From contig NZ_AP012327.1 of assembly GCF_001042615.1 (NCBI RefSeq), positions 1,488,001-1,552,000 of the forward strand: DNA of 64,000 bases. Reading direction: 5' to 3'. Source of the DNA: Bifidobacterium catenulatum subsp. kashiwanohense JCM 15439 = DSM 21854 (GTDB taxonomy: Bacteria > Actinomycetota > Actinomycetes > Actinomycetales > Bifidobacteriaceae). Each line of letters opens with the position of its first letter. Position 1 is the first letter of the stretch. The position numbers and the translations under genes were made by a program. Shown in pieces: positions 48,530 to 58,485 of this stretch. The notes beneath the pieces were generated by a model. That model saw only the letters and a list, made by a program, of their open reading frames with translations, searched no databases and was not told where the DNA came from.

Positions 48530-50872
48530 TCAGGTATCGATCTTGGAACGGTCGAAGTCATCGGCATTCTCAACAATGAATGCCTTTCGAGGAGGCACAT
48601 CGTCACCCATCAGCAGGCTGAAGATCCGACTGGCCTGTTCGGCATCTTCCATACGAATACGGCGCAGCATGCGCGTGCGTGGATCCATGGTGGTGTCAGC
48701 CAACTGATCGGCATCCATCTCACCAAGACCCTTGTAACGCTGGATGTCTTCGTTATAGCCGATGCGCTTCTTGTCAAGCTCCGCCAATTTTCCGGCAAGC
48801 TCATCGTCGGAATACGTGTAGATGTACTCCCCCTTGTGAGCTCCGGTCAAGGCGATGCGGTGCAACGGAGGCACAGCCGCATACACATGGCCATGCTCGA
48901 TGAGCGGCCGCATGTAACGGTAGAACAAGGTGAGCAGCAGAATGCGGATATGCGCACCGTCAACATCTGCATCGGTCATCATAATGACTTTGTTATATCT
49001 TGCCTGCTCAATGTCGAAGCTTGCACCGGAGCCAGCACCGACCACCTGAATAATCGCCGCGCATTCCTTGTTCGACAACATCTGCGACAGCGACGCCTTC
49101 TGCACGTTAAGGATTTTGCCGCGAATCGGCAACAACGCTTGGAAGCCGGAGTTACGTGCGGCCTTGGCAGTACCGAGTGCGGAATCACCCTCCACGATGA
49201 ACAGTTCGGCTACATCGTCATTACCCGGCTGGCAGTCAGACAGCTTCGGAGGCATGGACGCCGATTCGAGCGCGTTCTTGCGACGGGTCACCTCTTTGGT
49301 CTTACGTGCCTGAATGCGGGCATGCATTTCGCCTACGATCTTCTCAAGCACGCGGCCGGACTGTTCCTTATAGCCGCGCTTGGATCCGGTGATCATCTCG
49401 CCGAACTGCTTGTCGGTCATTTTGCTGACGATCGGCTTGACCTGCGCGGTGCCAAGCACATCCTTGGTCTGGCCTTGGAACTGCGGTTCGGCGATACGCA
49501 CGGTGATGACGGCCACAAGACCGGACAGGATATCATCACGTTCGACCTTCATGTTGGAATCTTTGAGATTCACCTTGAGCTTGCGCGCATTGTCTTCAAT
49601 GGCCTTACGAATCTGCTTGGTCATTCCCAACAAGTAGCCGTCCACATGCGTGCCGCCGCCGGGGGTCTCCACCACATTGACGAAACTGCGCATGGTGGTG
49701 TCGTAACCGTTGGTCCACCGCATGGCGATGTCAACGGCGCACTTTCTTGTAACCTTCTGCGCATGCAACTCGCCGCCGTCGCCAACGGCCTGGGTTTCTT
49801 CAACGTACGTGTCTTCGCCAGTAACGCGCCAAATGTCGGAAACGGCTTCACCCTTGGACAGGTAGTCCACGAAATCCCTCACGCCACCGGTATGGCAGAA
49901 TTCCTCGATACGGGCATGCGTGTATTTCGATTCCTGAGGTTGTGCCACGGCATCGGTTTCCACCGTCTGACCTGCGACGGCATTTTCAGCATCGCCGCTT
50001 TCGTCGCTTTTCTGCGTTTGCGCATCGTTATCCGCTACCGGTTCCTGAGATTGCGCAACTTCCTGCGTTCCTTCAAAATCCTGAGATTTGTCGTCCGCAG
50101 TATTCGTAATATTGTCGACTTCCAGCATTTCATCGATGGATTCATCGCCGGTTTCCGGAATATTCTCGTCGATGACGGTGATTTTCAATCCCGGCACCAG
50201 GAAACTGGTTTGCCTGACACGGTCGATTAGCTGTTCGTAGCTGAATTCTGCGGTATCGTTGAAAATCTCCGGATCAGCCCAGTAACGGATGCGGGTACCG
50301 GTGGTCTTCGGACTGACCTTGCCAATGATCTCGAGTTCGGTCGGACGGTTCTTGCGCGTGCGCTTGAACGGCGCGTCCGGCGACGGATGCTCCGGATCGA
50401 CGTCGGTATATACACCCGGATGACCCTGATGGAATGACATGTGATGGGTTTTGCCATCACGATCCACTTCCACATCAAGCCTAGAGCTCAACGCGTTCAC
50501 CACGGACGAGCCTACACCATGCAGGCCGCCAGAGGCGCCGTACGAAGAGTTGCCGAACTTCGCACCGGCGTGCAGCTTGGTCAGCACCACTTCCACGCCG
50601 GTAAGCTTGGTCTTCGGCTCAATGTCGACAGGAATACCTCGTCCGTTGTCGGCGACTTCCACGGAACCGTCAGAATGCAGCGTCACGATGATATGGTTGC
50701 AGACACCAGCAAGGGCCTCATCGACGGAATTATCGATGATCTCCCATAAACAGTGCATCAAACCTTGGCTATCGGTGGTGCCGATATACATGCCTGGGCG
50801 CTTGCGCACCGCGTCAAGACCTTCGAGCACAGTAAGACTGCCTGCGCCGTAGTTGTCCTTGTCCTTCGCCAT
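48530..50872 (-). CDS. parE: topoisomerase IV subunit B (GyrB/ParE family)
   Basis: 780 residues from ATG 50872 (SD GAGGGAA). GHKL ATPase motifs: EIIDNSVDEALAG (N box), DNGRGIPVD (G1) and GGLHGVGSSVVNALS (G2). The TOPRIM domain follows (LFIVEGDSALGTAKAARNSGFQALLPIRGKILNV, with DADVDGAHI). The C-terminal KGLGEMDADQLADTTMDP motif is present. It contains an acidic low-complexity insert of about 90 residues (DKSQDFEGTQEVAQSQEPVADND) in the transducer region, absent from most GyrB proteins. Together with the GyrA-like gene at 37 kb it should form topoisomerase IV, which decatenates daughter chromosomes. Confidence 0.9.
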   Translation of the reverse strand: MAKDKDNYGAGSLTVLEGLDAVRKRPGMYIGTTDSQGLMHCLWEIIDNSVDEALAGVCNHIIVTLHSDGSVEVADNGRGIPVDIEPKTKLTGVEVVLTKLHAGAKFGNSSYGASGGLHGVGSSVVNALSSRLDVEVDRDGKTHHMSFHQGHPGVYTDVDPEHPSPDAPFKRTRKNRPTELEIIGKVSPKTTGTRIRYWADPEIFNDTAEFSYEQLIDRVRQTSFLVPGLKITVIDENIPETGDESIDEMLEVDNITNTADDKSQDFEGTQEVAQSQEPVADNDAQTQKSDESGDAENAVAGQTVETDAVAQPQESKYTHARIEEFCHTGGVRDFVDYLSKGEAVSDIWRVTGEDTYVEETQAVGDGGELHAQKVTRKCAVDIAMRWTNGYDTTMRSFVNVVETPGGGTHVDGYLLGMTKQIRKAIEDNARKLKVNLKDSNMKVERDDILSGLVAVITVRIAEPQFQGQTKDVLGTAQVKPIVSKMTDKQFGEMITGSKRGYKEQSGRVLEKIVGEMHARIQARKTKEVTRRKNALESASMPPKLSDCQPGNDDVAELFIVEGDSALGTAKAARNSGFQALLPIRGKILNVQKASLSQMLSNKECAAIIQVVGAGSGASFDIEQARYNKVIMMTDADVDGAHIRILLLTLFYRYMRPLIEHGHVYAAVPPLHRIALTGAHKGEYIYTYSDDELAGKLAELDKKRIGYNEDIQRYKGLGEMDADQLADTTMDPRTRMLRRIRMEDAEQASRIFSLLMGDDVPPRKAFIVENADDFDRSKIDT

Positions 50873-50939
50873 TTCCCTCATTCCGACTTGCTTATTCGCT
50901 TCGGTCTTTCAAAAACATAAAAACATCTTGTAGATGTAA

Positions 50940-50981
50940 GAAGTCGAGAAATTCGACATTCCCGCCGGATTTCTCGACTTC
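50940..50981 (-). terminator. sigma factor gene terminator
   Basis: Perfect 13-base arms GAAGTCGAGAAAT and ATTTCTCGACTTC around a 16-base loop, 22 bases past the sigA stop. The U-tract is weak (TTACATC), so efficiency is uncertain. Confidence 0.65.
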
Positions 50982-51002
50982 ATTCACACACGTATCGTCT
51001 GA

Positions 51003-52379
51003 TCACTGATCAAGGAAGTCACGCAACGTCTGCGAACGAGACGGGTGACGCAGCTTCGACATGGTCTTCGACTCAATCTGGCGAATACGTTCACGGGTTA
51101 CGCCATACACGCGGCCAATGTCGTCGAGCGTTTTCGGCTGACCATCTTCCAAGCCATAGCGCATCTTGATCACACCGGCCTCGCGCGGAGACAGCGTCTC
51201 AAGCACCTGCCTGAACTGTTCCTGCAACAGCGAGAAAGCAACCGCATCGGACGGTGCGATGGCGTCGGTGTCTTCGATCAGATCACCAAACTCGGAATCG
51301 CCGTCCTCGCCCAGCGGGGTATGCAGGGAGATAGGCTCACGACCGTACTTCTGCACTTCCTGCACCTTCTCGACTGGCATGTCAAGCTCGCGCGCAAGCT
51401 CATCCGGTGTAGGTTCGCGGCCAAGATCCTGAAGCATCTGGCGCTGCACACGGGATAGCTTGTTGATCACTTCGACCATGTGCACAGGCACGCGAATGGT
51501 ACGCGCCTGATCGGCCATGGCTCGGGTAATGGCCTGACGAATCCACCACGTGGCATAGGTGGAGAACTTGAAGCCCTTCTTCCAATCGAACTTCTCAACA
51601 GCGCGAATCAAACCAAGGTTGCCTTCCTGAATCAAATCCAAGAACAGCATGCCGCGTCCGGTGTAGCGCTTGGCCAGCGACACCACGAGTCGCAGGTTAG
51701 CCTCCAACAGATGGTCCTTGGCACGCCTGCCATCGTTTGCGGCCCACTTAAGCTCGCGCTTGCGCTTGAAGTCCATCTGGTCGGATTCGGTGTCCAGCAG
51801 GTGCTGGGCATACAGACCAGCCTCAATACGCTCGGACAGGTCGACTTCCTGCTCCGCGTTCAGCAGGCTCACTCGACCGATCTGCTTCAGGTAATCCTTG
51901 ACAGGATCGGCGGTCGCTCCTGCTGCGATCACACGACGCTTCGGGTTGCCGGACGGAGTCAGATTCTCATCATCGTCATCGTCTCGCACCACGAAAGCAC
52001 CCTTTTCTTTGGGCTCTTCCGGCTTCTTGCGTTCTTCCTCTTCCTCGTCGTCATCATCCGGCTCGGATTCCTCGTCATCATCGAGATCGTCGTTATCATC
52101 CGAATCGACGTCATCGAGATCGTCATCGAAATCATCGAGATCGGGGTCATCCACCTGAGCGTCCTCATCGTCAAGGGCGTCATCCTCAATCTGCTCCTCT
52201 TCCTTCTTGGCAGGGGCGCTCTTCTTGGCGGTGGTCTTGCGAGGGGTCTTCGTGGCAGGAGTTTTCTTCGCTGCGCTTTTCTTGGTGGAGGCTTTACGCG
52301 TGGCGGCTTTCTTCGTGGAGGTGGTCTTTTCGGTCAGATCAGCCTGTTCCATGCTTGCCGTCGTTTCCTTGGTGGCCAA
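51003..52379 (-). CDS. sigA: primary sigma-70 factor
   Basis: 458 residues from TTG 52379, chosen because AGGAGG lies 7 bases upstream; ATG 52352 (MEQADL) is the alternative. A Lys/Thr/Ala-rich start and a long Asp/Glu-rich stretch (about 75-140) replace region 1.1. Then come region 1.2 ([16 protein letters not shown]), region 2 ([13 protein letters not shown] to [20 protein letters not shown]), region 3 and region 4 with [20 protein letters not shown]. This is the housekeeping sigma factor (RpoD/HrdB type) that recognises TTGACA/TATAAT-like promoters, in agreement with the promoter seen at 28.2 kb. Confidence 0.93.
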   Translation of the reverse strand: MATKETTASMEQADLTEKTTSTKKAATRKASTKKSAAKKTPATKTPRKTTAKKSAPAKKEEEQIEDDALDDEDAQVDDPDLDDFDDDLDDVDSDDNDDLDDDEESEPDDDDEEEEERKKPEEPKEKGAFVVRDDDDDENLTPSGNPKRRVIAAGATADPVKDYLKQIGRVSLLNAEQEVDLSERIEAGLYAQHLLDTESDQMDFKRKRELKWAANDGRRAKDHLLEANLRLVVSLAKRYTGRGMLFLDLIQEGNLGLIRAVEKFDWKKGFKFSTYATWWIRQAITRAMADQARTIRVPVHMVEVINKLSRVQRQMLQDLGREPTPDELARELDMPVEKVQEVQKYGREPISLHTPLGEDGDSEFGDLIEDTDAIAPSDAVAFSLLQEQFRQVLETLSPREAGVIKMRYGLEDGQPKTLDDIGRVYGVTRERIRQIESKTMSKLRHPSRSQTLRDFLDQ

Positions 52380-52539
52380 ACTTATCCTCCTATTGATCCT
52401 GCCAGAAGCGTATACCACAAGGACCCACTTCTGGCAAGGGCAAATCGTCAACTATGTGAGTAAACCATCTTGCAAGGACGATTATTCCCGCATAATGAGG
52501 CCTGCACGCGCAAGTCACGCCACTTTACGGCGTGTTGCC

Positions 52540-53199
52540 TTAGGTTTCCGATGTCCAGGCAGGCCCGATATGCCGTTCGACCGCCGAACATACGATCGCC
52601 GCCAGTGAACATTGATCATCTATCGCGAGCGCGCTGATGGCGGCCGCTATGGCGCCTTCCTGACCCATCCACCACATGATGTAGCTGATTACGGCGAACG
52701 GCTGCGCCCGATATGGTTTGGGAATCATATCGATGACGTCAAACAGCATGTTGACCGCTTGGTCGCAACGTTTCAGATCGGGTCTGGCTGATGGGTCGCG
52801 GAATGCATCGCTGAGCAGCTGTTCCAAACGTTGCGCATTGCCGGGATGCTTGGGCCGTTCGGCAAAATCCATAAGAAACTCCCGACTGGCGCGTTGCTCA
52901 TCGACTATGGCGGAGATGAGGAACGCATCGCGTATGGACAGCATTTCGCCCATGCCCACCGTAATTCGTATGACCGTGTCCCTATCGAGGCTGCATTCGG
53001 TACGTGTCACGCTTACTCGGCATGGCTCGTCATTTTCCGTCGACGCCTGTTCGAGCGCGTCCATCCATATGAGAAACGCCTCTGATATGAGGGAGCGCAC
53101 CGCTTTGCGCGTGCCATTCGATCGGAGCTCTTGTTCGAATTGGTTGATGGTTTCTTTCATTTCCGTTCCGGTGATGCGTACGGTCCTGTTGACTGTCAT
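52540..53199 (-). CDS. DUF4192-like protein
   Basis: 219 residues from ATG 53199 behind AAGGAGGGC. The last 80 residues (YRAQPFAVISYIMWWMGQEGAIAAAISALAIDDQCSLAAIVCSAVERHIGP) have the pattern of the actinobacterial DUF4192 family. The N-terminal part is mixed helix and strand with no catalytic motif. There is no TM or signal sequence. The function is unknown. It stands divergent from the polyprenyl synthase gene, with about 206 bases between. Confidence 0.65.
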   Translation of the reverse strand: MTVNRTVRITGTEMKETINQFEQELRSNGTRKAVRSLISEAFLIWMDALEQASTENDEPCRVSVTRTECSLDRDTVIRITVGMGEMLSIRDAFLISAIVDEQRASREFLMDFAERPKHPGNAQRLEQLLSDAFRDPSARPDLKRCDQAVNMLFDVIDMIPKPYRAQPFAVISYIMWWMGQEGAIAAAISALAIDDQCSLAAIVCSAVERHIGPAWTSET

Positions 53200-53405
53200 T
53201 GTTCTGCCCTCCTTGACATGGTTGATCGGCTTCTCTGCGCGCCGCTTGTATGGCACTATGTCTGATGCGCTGAGGCGATGCGCTGTTTTTCGGGGCTTGT
53301 GGTCGGAGGATGGGTCTTTCGGCGTTTCGCAAAATGGTTTCGGTACCGCAACTATTGCAATCATTGAGATTTGGTCTTGTCGAACGCCTGTGGATAACTG
53401 TTGGT

Positions 53406-54494
53406 ATGACTAGCTCTTCCGATTTGGAACAGATTGAATCGCGCATTGTTTCGTTAGTGAAGGATTTTGCGTTCCTTCATGTGGACGATTCGGTTGCCTC
53501 TTCCTGCAAGCCCATCGCAGACATGGTCGCCACGCAAGCGGTCACTTCAAGTGAGGGCGGCAAGCGACTTCGCGCCTTGCTGACGTTGGATTCGTTCCGC
53601 GCGTTCGCTTCGGAGGATGTGCTGGAACGCGATTTCGATGCACTACTTGATTTGGCGTGTGCCGTAGAGGTTTTTCAGACCGGCGCCCTGGTGCATGATG
53701 ACATCATCGATGATTCCGATCTGCGTCGCGGCAAGCCATCCGCGCATCGTGCGTTTTCCACCGATACGCATAGTGAGACTATCGGTCATGGTTTGGGCAT
53801 CATGCTTGGCGACATGTTGGCCACGGCGAGCGTGGCTATCGCGGATAAGGCCGCGTCCAAGCTTACTTATGGTTCCGATGTGGTTGCGGCGTTGCTCAAT
53901 ATGCATCGCGAAGTCGAGGTTGGCCAAATACTTGATTTGGCGGTGGAGCTCAACCCGTTGAACGATCCGAACGAGCTGGTGGAAGCTTCGTTGAACGTAT
54001 TCCGTTGGAAGACCGCCAGCTACACCACCATTGCCCCTCTGGAATTCGGCATGCTTGCCGCTGGTTTAAGCAAGGATGATGCTCGAAGGCGCGCATTGGC
54101 GGTCGGGTTGCCGCTCGGTTTGGCGTTCCAGCTTGCGGATGACCTTTTGGACGTTGTCGGATCAAGCAGGAATACCGGAAAACCTGTTGGCGGAGATATT
54201 CGCGAAGGCAAGCGTACCGTGCTTCTCGCCGATGCCATCAACGCTGCGGATGATGGGCAGCGACGTGAGCTTATCGACATGTGGGAAGCCGATTCGCGTT
54301 CCGAGACTCAAGTGCAACGCGCCATTGAACTGTTCGGACAGACGGGAGCCATCGCGCAATCCCGCAACAGAATCGCAGATCTGTGGCATGCGTCGAAATC
54401 GGCTATCAATGCGCTTGATCTTTCTGAGTGTCGCAAATCGCCGCTCATCGAGGCCTGCGCACGTTTCGTACCTGACGTACGTGCAAATGCGTGA
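53406..54494 (+). CDS. trans-isoprenyl diphosphate synthase
   Basis: 362 residues from ATG 53406; no SD is visible, so it may be leaderless or weakly initiated. First Asp-rich motif HDDIIDDSDLRRGKPSAH (about 96-113), GGKRLRALL upstream, KTASYTTIAP, and second Asp-rich motif LADDLLDVVG (about 240). It builds polyprenyl diphosphates from IPP. Chain length is uncertain, but in bifidobacteria such an enzyme supplies the long-chain carrier lipid or a geranylgeranyl precursor. It is followed by the PASTA kinase gene after 138 bases. Confidence 0.88.
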   Translation: MTSSSDLEQIESRIVSLVKDFAFLHVDDSVASSCKPIADMVATQAVTSSEGGKRLRALLTLDSFRAFASEDVLERDFDALLDLACAVEVFQTGALVHDDIIDDSDLRRGKPSAHRAFSTDTHSETIGHGLGIMLGDMLATASVAIADKAASKLTYGSDVVAALLNMHREVEVGQILDLAVELNPLNDPNELVEASLNVFRWKTASYTTIAPLEFGMLAAGLSKDDARRRALAVGLPLGLAFQLADDLLDVVGSSRNTGKPVGGDIREGKRTVLLADAINAADDGQRRELIDMWEADSRSETQVQRAIELFGQTGAIAQSRNRIADLWHASKSAINALDLSECRKSPLIEACARFVPDVRANA

Positions 54495-54632
54495 CAAGAT
54501 CCGCGTGTCTTCTGACTGGTATCCGGACAGGACGCGCGTTCGTTGCACAATCCGCAAACCTCTGCTTGTAGACTACAAATGAGAACACGTTCAGCGTGAA
54601 GCGTTTTGAAGAAGGAACCGCAGCAATCAACC

Positions 54633-56837
54633 ATGAGTGAAGCTCCACACGCCCCCGAAGGTCAGGTCATCGAAGGCCGGTATCGGGTCGTCAGCAGAAT
54701 CGCCGATGGCGGCATGGCCACGGTGTACCAGGCGGTAGACGAGCGCTTGGGGCGCACGGTCGCCATCAAAATCATGCATACGCAGCTGGCTCAGGGGCCG
54801 CACCGTGACCAATTCGTGGAGCGCTTCCACCGCGAGGCACGCTCCGCGGCCGCCATCGCCAACCCGCATATCGTGCAAGTGTATGACACCGGGGAATTCG
54901 ACGGTCTTGACTACCTCGTCATGGAGTATGTTCACGGCGTGAATCTACGCTACGAAATGAATCAGCAAGGCACGTTCAGCGTTCGTGAAACGTTGCGTAT
55001 CATCGGCGAAACGTTGGATGGACTTGCTTCCGCACACCGTGCGGGCGTGGTACACCGCGACATCAAGCCGGAGAACATTCTGCTCAACGACCGCGGCCAT
55101 GTGCAGATCACCGATTTCGGTTTGGCCAAAACGGTTTCACAAGCAACGCTTTCCTCCACTGGCATCCTGCTTGGAACGGCCGCATATCTGGCGCCGGAAA
55201 TGATTGAGGAGAACCAAGCCACGCCTCAAGGCGACTTGTACTCCGTAGGCATCATGGCTTGGGAAATGCTCGCAGGCAAAGTGCCGTTCACTTCGGACAA
55301 TCCGGTGACGTTGGTATTCAAGCATGTTCACGAGGATGTGCCAAGCATCGTTACCGTCTGTGAGGGCATCAATGCCAATGTGGCTGCATTCATCGCTCAC
55401 CTCACGGCGCGCGCAGTCGAAGCACGACCCGCAGACGCTTCCGCCGCATTGGCCGAGTTGCAGCAACTGCAATCCATGCTCGCGGTCAGCGATTGGCAGT
55501 ATCAGCTTCCCGCGGCAAACGTCAATATATCGCCCAATACCACACAAGCGGAAGATGTCGCCGTCCCGATGAATGAGGTTAATCCGGCCCCACCCGCTCC
55601 CCCGACCCCATCGACGCAACAATTCGACGATCGCACACGCAAACTGGACAGGGTCAAACCGAACATGACGACCGTCATGCCGGTGCAACAGCAGAACGTT
55701 GATCCCGAGGCGACAACGCGCTTCTCTCTGCCGCCGGACGGAGCCGTCAATACCGCAGACGGCGGTACATTGCCGCAATCCCCTGCCATGCAGAACGGCG
55801 ATTACGGCAATGCTGGAAAGAACAAATCTTCGAAAAAGCATCGTACGCCGCTTATCGTCGCAGGCGTGGCTACGCTTCTTCTGGCGTGTGGCGCAGGCGG
55901 CTGGGCATGGTGGTATTACCAGGGGCCTGGCAGTTATTGGACCATGCCTCAGCCTGATGGCATGTCGTGCAGCGATTCCGTAGCCTGCCCCATCACCGGC
56001 GTGAAATGGAGCGACTATGAAAGTCTGCTGAAGGTTTCCGATGTCGAATACGAAGTGTCGGAAGAGTATAGCGATTCCGTGGCGGAAGGCGATATCATCT
56101 CCACCGATCCGGCGAATGTCGGCGATCGTGGCAGCAAGCGTCGCGGCCAGAAAGTCAGGGTCGTGGTGTCCAAGGGAGTCAGGCAGGCGACGGTTCCCGC
56201 CGACATTCTCGACGCAACCAGCGCATCCGGTAAGGATCCGATCAATGCGTTGAAGAAGGCCGGATTCGATAGTATCGAACAGACCGCTGCCTCCGATGAC
56301 ACGTATTCCATGGAGGTGCCGCAGGGGGCACTGCTGTCGTTAAGCGTGGATCCCGGTGCTACATTGCCACATAATACGACGATCACCGTCACCGTGTCGC
56401 AGGGACCAAAACCAGTAACCATGCCTGATATCGTCGGCAAGACGAAGGATGAGGCGAAGCAGGCGATGGACGATCTCAAGCTCACCGCCAATTGGACGGA
56501 ATCCTTCGACGATAAGATTCCGCAAGGTCAGGTGATTTCCACTTCCGTCAACAACGGCAATACGCTGCATTGGGGAGATAGCGTCGATGTAGTGGTCTCC
56601 AAGGGACCGGAAACCATAACCTTACCGAATTATGTGGGTCAAAAAGCCTCCGACGCCAAAGCTGCGTTGGAGAAGCTTGGATTCACGGTCAAAGTGAGTT
56701 CGCAGCTCACATTGGACGCCAGCCAAGATAAGAAGGTCGCTTCGCAGGATCCGGTAGGTGGCACCGAAGTACGTATCCGAGACGAAAATGGAACCCCGAC
56801 CACTATTACATTGAAAATGTATTCTTCACTGTTCTAA
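54633..56837 (+). CDS. pknB: PASTA-domain Ser/Thr protein kinase
   Basis: 734 residues from ATG 54633. A TTG at 54606 would add nine residues and is not excluded, since GAAGGAA is far from the ATG. The kinase domain has GGMATVYQAVDERLGRTVAIKIM (glycine loop and Lys), HRDIKPENILLN (catalytic loop), ITDFGLAKT and GTAAYLAPEM. A Pro/Thr-rich juxtamembrane stretch leads to one TM (PLIVAGVATLLLACGAGGWAWWYY), then four PASTA-like repeats outside (each ending near VSKG or VSQGP). It should sense peptidoglycan fragments or lipid II and control cell-wall growth and division. Confidence 0.92.
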   Translation: MSEAPHAPEGQVIEGRYRVVSRIADGGMATVYQAVDERLGRTVAIKIMHTQLAQGPHRDQFVERFHREARSAAAIANPHIVQVYDTGEFDGLDYLVMEYVHGVNLRYEMNQQGTFSVRETLRIIGETLDGLASAHRAGVVHRDIKPENILLNDRGHVQITDFGLAKTVSQATLSSTGILLGTAAYLAPEMIEENQATPQGDLYSVGIMAWEMLAGKVPFTSDNPVTLVFKHVHEDVPSIVTVCEGINANVAAFIAHLTARAVEARPADASAALAELQQLQSMLAVSDWQYQLPAANVNISPNTTQAEDVAVPMNEVNPAPPAPPTPSTQQFDDRTRKLDRVKPNMTTVMPVQQQNVDPEATTRFSLPPDGAVNTADGGTLPQSPAMQNGDYGNAGKNKSSKKHRTPLIVAGVATLLLACGAGGWAWWYYQGPGSYWTMPQPDGMSCSDSVACPITGVKWSDYESLLKVSDVEYEVSEEYSDSVAEGDIISTDPANVGDRGSKRRGQKVRVVVSKGVRQATVPADILDATSASGKDPINALKKAGFDSIEQTAASDDTYSMEVPQGALLSLSVDPGATLPHNTTITVTVSQGPKPVTMPDIVGKTKDEAKQAMDDLKLTANWTESFDDKIPQGQVISTSVNNGNTLHWGDSVDVVVSKGPETITLPNYVGQKASDAKAALEKLGFTVKVSSQLTLDASQDKKVASQDPVGGTEVRIRDENGTPTTITLKMYSSLF

Positions 56838-56883
56838 AACGTGAGGGAGTCGCCAGACCCGACAATGTGCTTCCCTACAACAG

Positions 56884-56917
56884 AGTGAGCCCGTCCGATT
56901 TCCCGGATGGGCTCACT
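56884..56917. terminator. terminator after the kinase gene
   Basis: 14-base arms AGTGAGCCCGTCCG and CGGATGGGCTCACT around GATTTC... loop sequence. It lies between the convergent kinase and acyltransferase genes and has no long U-tract on either strand, so it may be a bidirectional but weak terminator. Confidence 0.65.
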
Positions 56918-56975
56918 GATGACATTCCGTCTCCGCTTTCAAACCATCTTTGCGACTGCGTGACAGCGACGAAAT

Positions 56976-57686
56976 TCAGTCCTGTTTCAGCTGCTTTTCT
57001 GCTTCCTTGGCCGCCTTAAGCTGTTCCTTGACTTTTTGTGCGTATTCATTCACATATTCCTGACCACTCATCTTCTGAATCTCCATGGTCACACGGTCGG
57101 TAAGCGAACGCAGGTCGTCATGCGTGATCTGGTCCAACGGTTTTTTTCCGACTTCGATCGGCTTGCCGTAAATCACCGTGGTCTTACCTTTGTCGGGAAT
57201 GACCTGCCCTGGCTTCTGCAATTCTCGGGAGCCGATGATGGCGGCCGGAACAATCGGACATCCGGTTTCGAATGCCAGACGCGCCGCACCGGTGTGGCCT
57301 TTATAGAGACGTCCGTCAGGACTGCGGGTGCCTTCGATGTGGATGCCGAACAGGTGGCCGTCCTCAATGATTTCGCGGGCATGGTTCAGCGCGCCCAACG
57401 ACTTGGAACCACCGGAACGATCCACGGGGAACACTCCAACGGATGTGAACCACCATTTCTTGAACTTGCCTTTGATGCCTTTACCTTCGAAATATTCGGC
57501 CTTGCCCATGAAGTGAATCATGCGTGGGCTGGTCAGCGGCAACAGCGCGTCGTCGATGACGGCAAGATGGTTGGCCGCAATAATGGCACCGCCTTCGCGA
57601 GGAATGTTTTCAAGCCCTTTTGCGGTCGGTCCCAAACGGTGGATGGCGATCGGTCCTAGGCCTTTAACGAAAAACCAATAGAGCAT
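56976..57686 (-). CDS. plsC: 1-acyl-sn-glycerol-3-phosphate acyltransferase (PlsC type)
   Basis: 236 residues. The acyltransferase motifs are NHLAVIDDALLP (block I, NHxxxxD), GVFPVDRSGG (II), FGIHIEGTRSPDGRLYKG (III, EGTR) and PIVPAAIIGS (IV). It would add the second acyl chain to lysophosphatidate in phospholipid synthesis at the inner face of the membrane. There is a short hydrophobic N-terminus (MLYWFFVKGLGPIAI) and a basic, coiled C-terminal tail. It is convergent with pknB and divergent from the small membrane protein gene. Confidence 0.88.
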   Translation of the reverse strand: MLYWFFVKGLGPIAIHRLGPTAKGLENIPREGGAIIAANHLAVIDDALLPLTSPRMIHFMGKAEYFEGKGIKGKFKKWWFTSVGVFPVDRSGGSKSLGALNHAREIIEDGHLFGIHIEGTRSPDGRLYKGHTGAARLAFETGCPIVPAAIIGSRELQKPGQVIPDKGKTTVIYGKPIEVGKKPLDQITHDDLRSLTDRVTMEIQKMSGQEYVNEYAQKVKEQLKAAKEAEKQLKQD

Positions 57687-57737
57687 TCTTCACGGTCCTC
57701 CCAGCGGATGGGCATCCGCTTGATTAAAGTTATCAGT

Positions 57738-58313
57738 ATGACTGACCTCAACAATAGCAATGCCAATGAAGAACACCCAAATGCCGAGTCGCATGGTGGA
57801 GGGAATGGTCCCTCCTCTGATGCGAACGATCTGGATGCCGCTTGGGCCGAGTTCGCCAATTCCCATGCCGACGATTTGAAGGCCGTGGAACACTCAAGGA
57901 ATGCGAGGCGTTTCGAGAAGCATGCGCAGCGACGTGAAAAAGAGGCGCTGCTATCGATTCAGGATCTGGATCAGGGTACATTCACCGACGATATGCCGCA
58001 AGGTCGTGGACCACGCGATTTCACGGGTTCCAGCTGGTTGGACACTGATAGCGTGATGGACCGTTATGGAGATGATTTCGTGCCTCCGAGTCCCGAAATC
58101 GGACATGTCAAGCTTTCGAAACTCGTGTTCTGGGCGTTGCTGGTCGCCGGAGTTATCGGCATCATCGCTTCCGTATTCATGCCTGCGTTGGCGGCGATTC
58201 TGGGATCGATTTTCGGCTTGTGTGCATTGGTTGGCGCCGCAGGGCTTATTGTGCAGCACAAGGGACACTCGCAGACTCGCTTTGATGAGTTTGATGATGG
58301 CGCGAGGGTCTGA
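57738..58313 (+). CDS. small two-TM membrane protein, unknown function
   Basis: 191 residues from ATG 57738. The first 120 residues are acidic and hydrophilic (AAWAEFANSHADDLKAVEHSRNARRFEKHAQRREKEALLSI). Two adjacent TM helices follow (LVFWALLVAGVIGIIASVFM and LAAILGSIFGLCALVGAAGLIV), then an acidic tail. The layout is seen in conserved actinobacterial hypothetical proteins near plsC. No SD is obvious. Function is not recognised. Confidence 0.75.
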   Translation: MTDLNNSNANEEHPNAESHGGGNGPSSDANDLDAAWAEFANSHADDLKAVEHSRNARRFEKHAQRREKEALLSIQDLDQGTFTDDMPQGRGPRDFTGSSWLDTDSVMDRYGDDFVPPSPEIGHVKLSKLVFWALLVAGVIGIIASVFMPALAAILGSIFGLCALVGAAGLIVQHKGHSQTRFDEFDDGARV

Positions 58314-58402
58314 TTTCGACCTTTTCTTCATCGAGCATATTTTCAGAACATCATAAGAATCCTGGCAGCGAGATTTCCATATCGAAAGCCTCGCATCAAA
58401 AA

Positions 58403-58443
58403 ATGCGTGTGCAGCACCAGATATTTCGATGCCGCACACGCAT
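58403..58443 (-). terminator. trpD terminator
   Basis: On the minus strand perfect 10-base arms ATGCGTGTGC and GCACACGCAT around a 21-base loop, followed by TTTTTTGATG. It lies 42 bases past the trpD stop. Confidence 0.85.
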
Positions 58444-58485
58444 AATTATTCAGTTATTGGCAAATATCGATCAGAAAGTCTTGAA

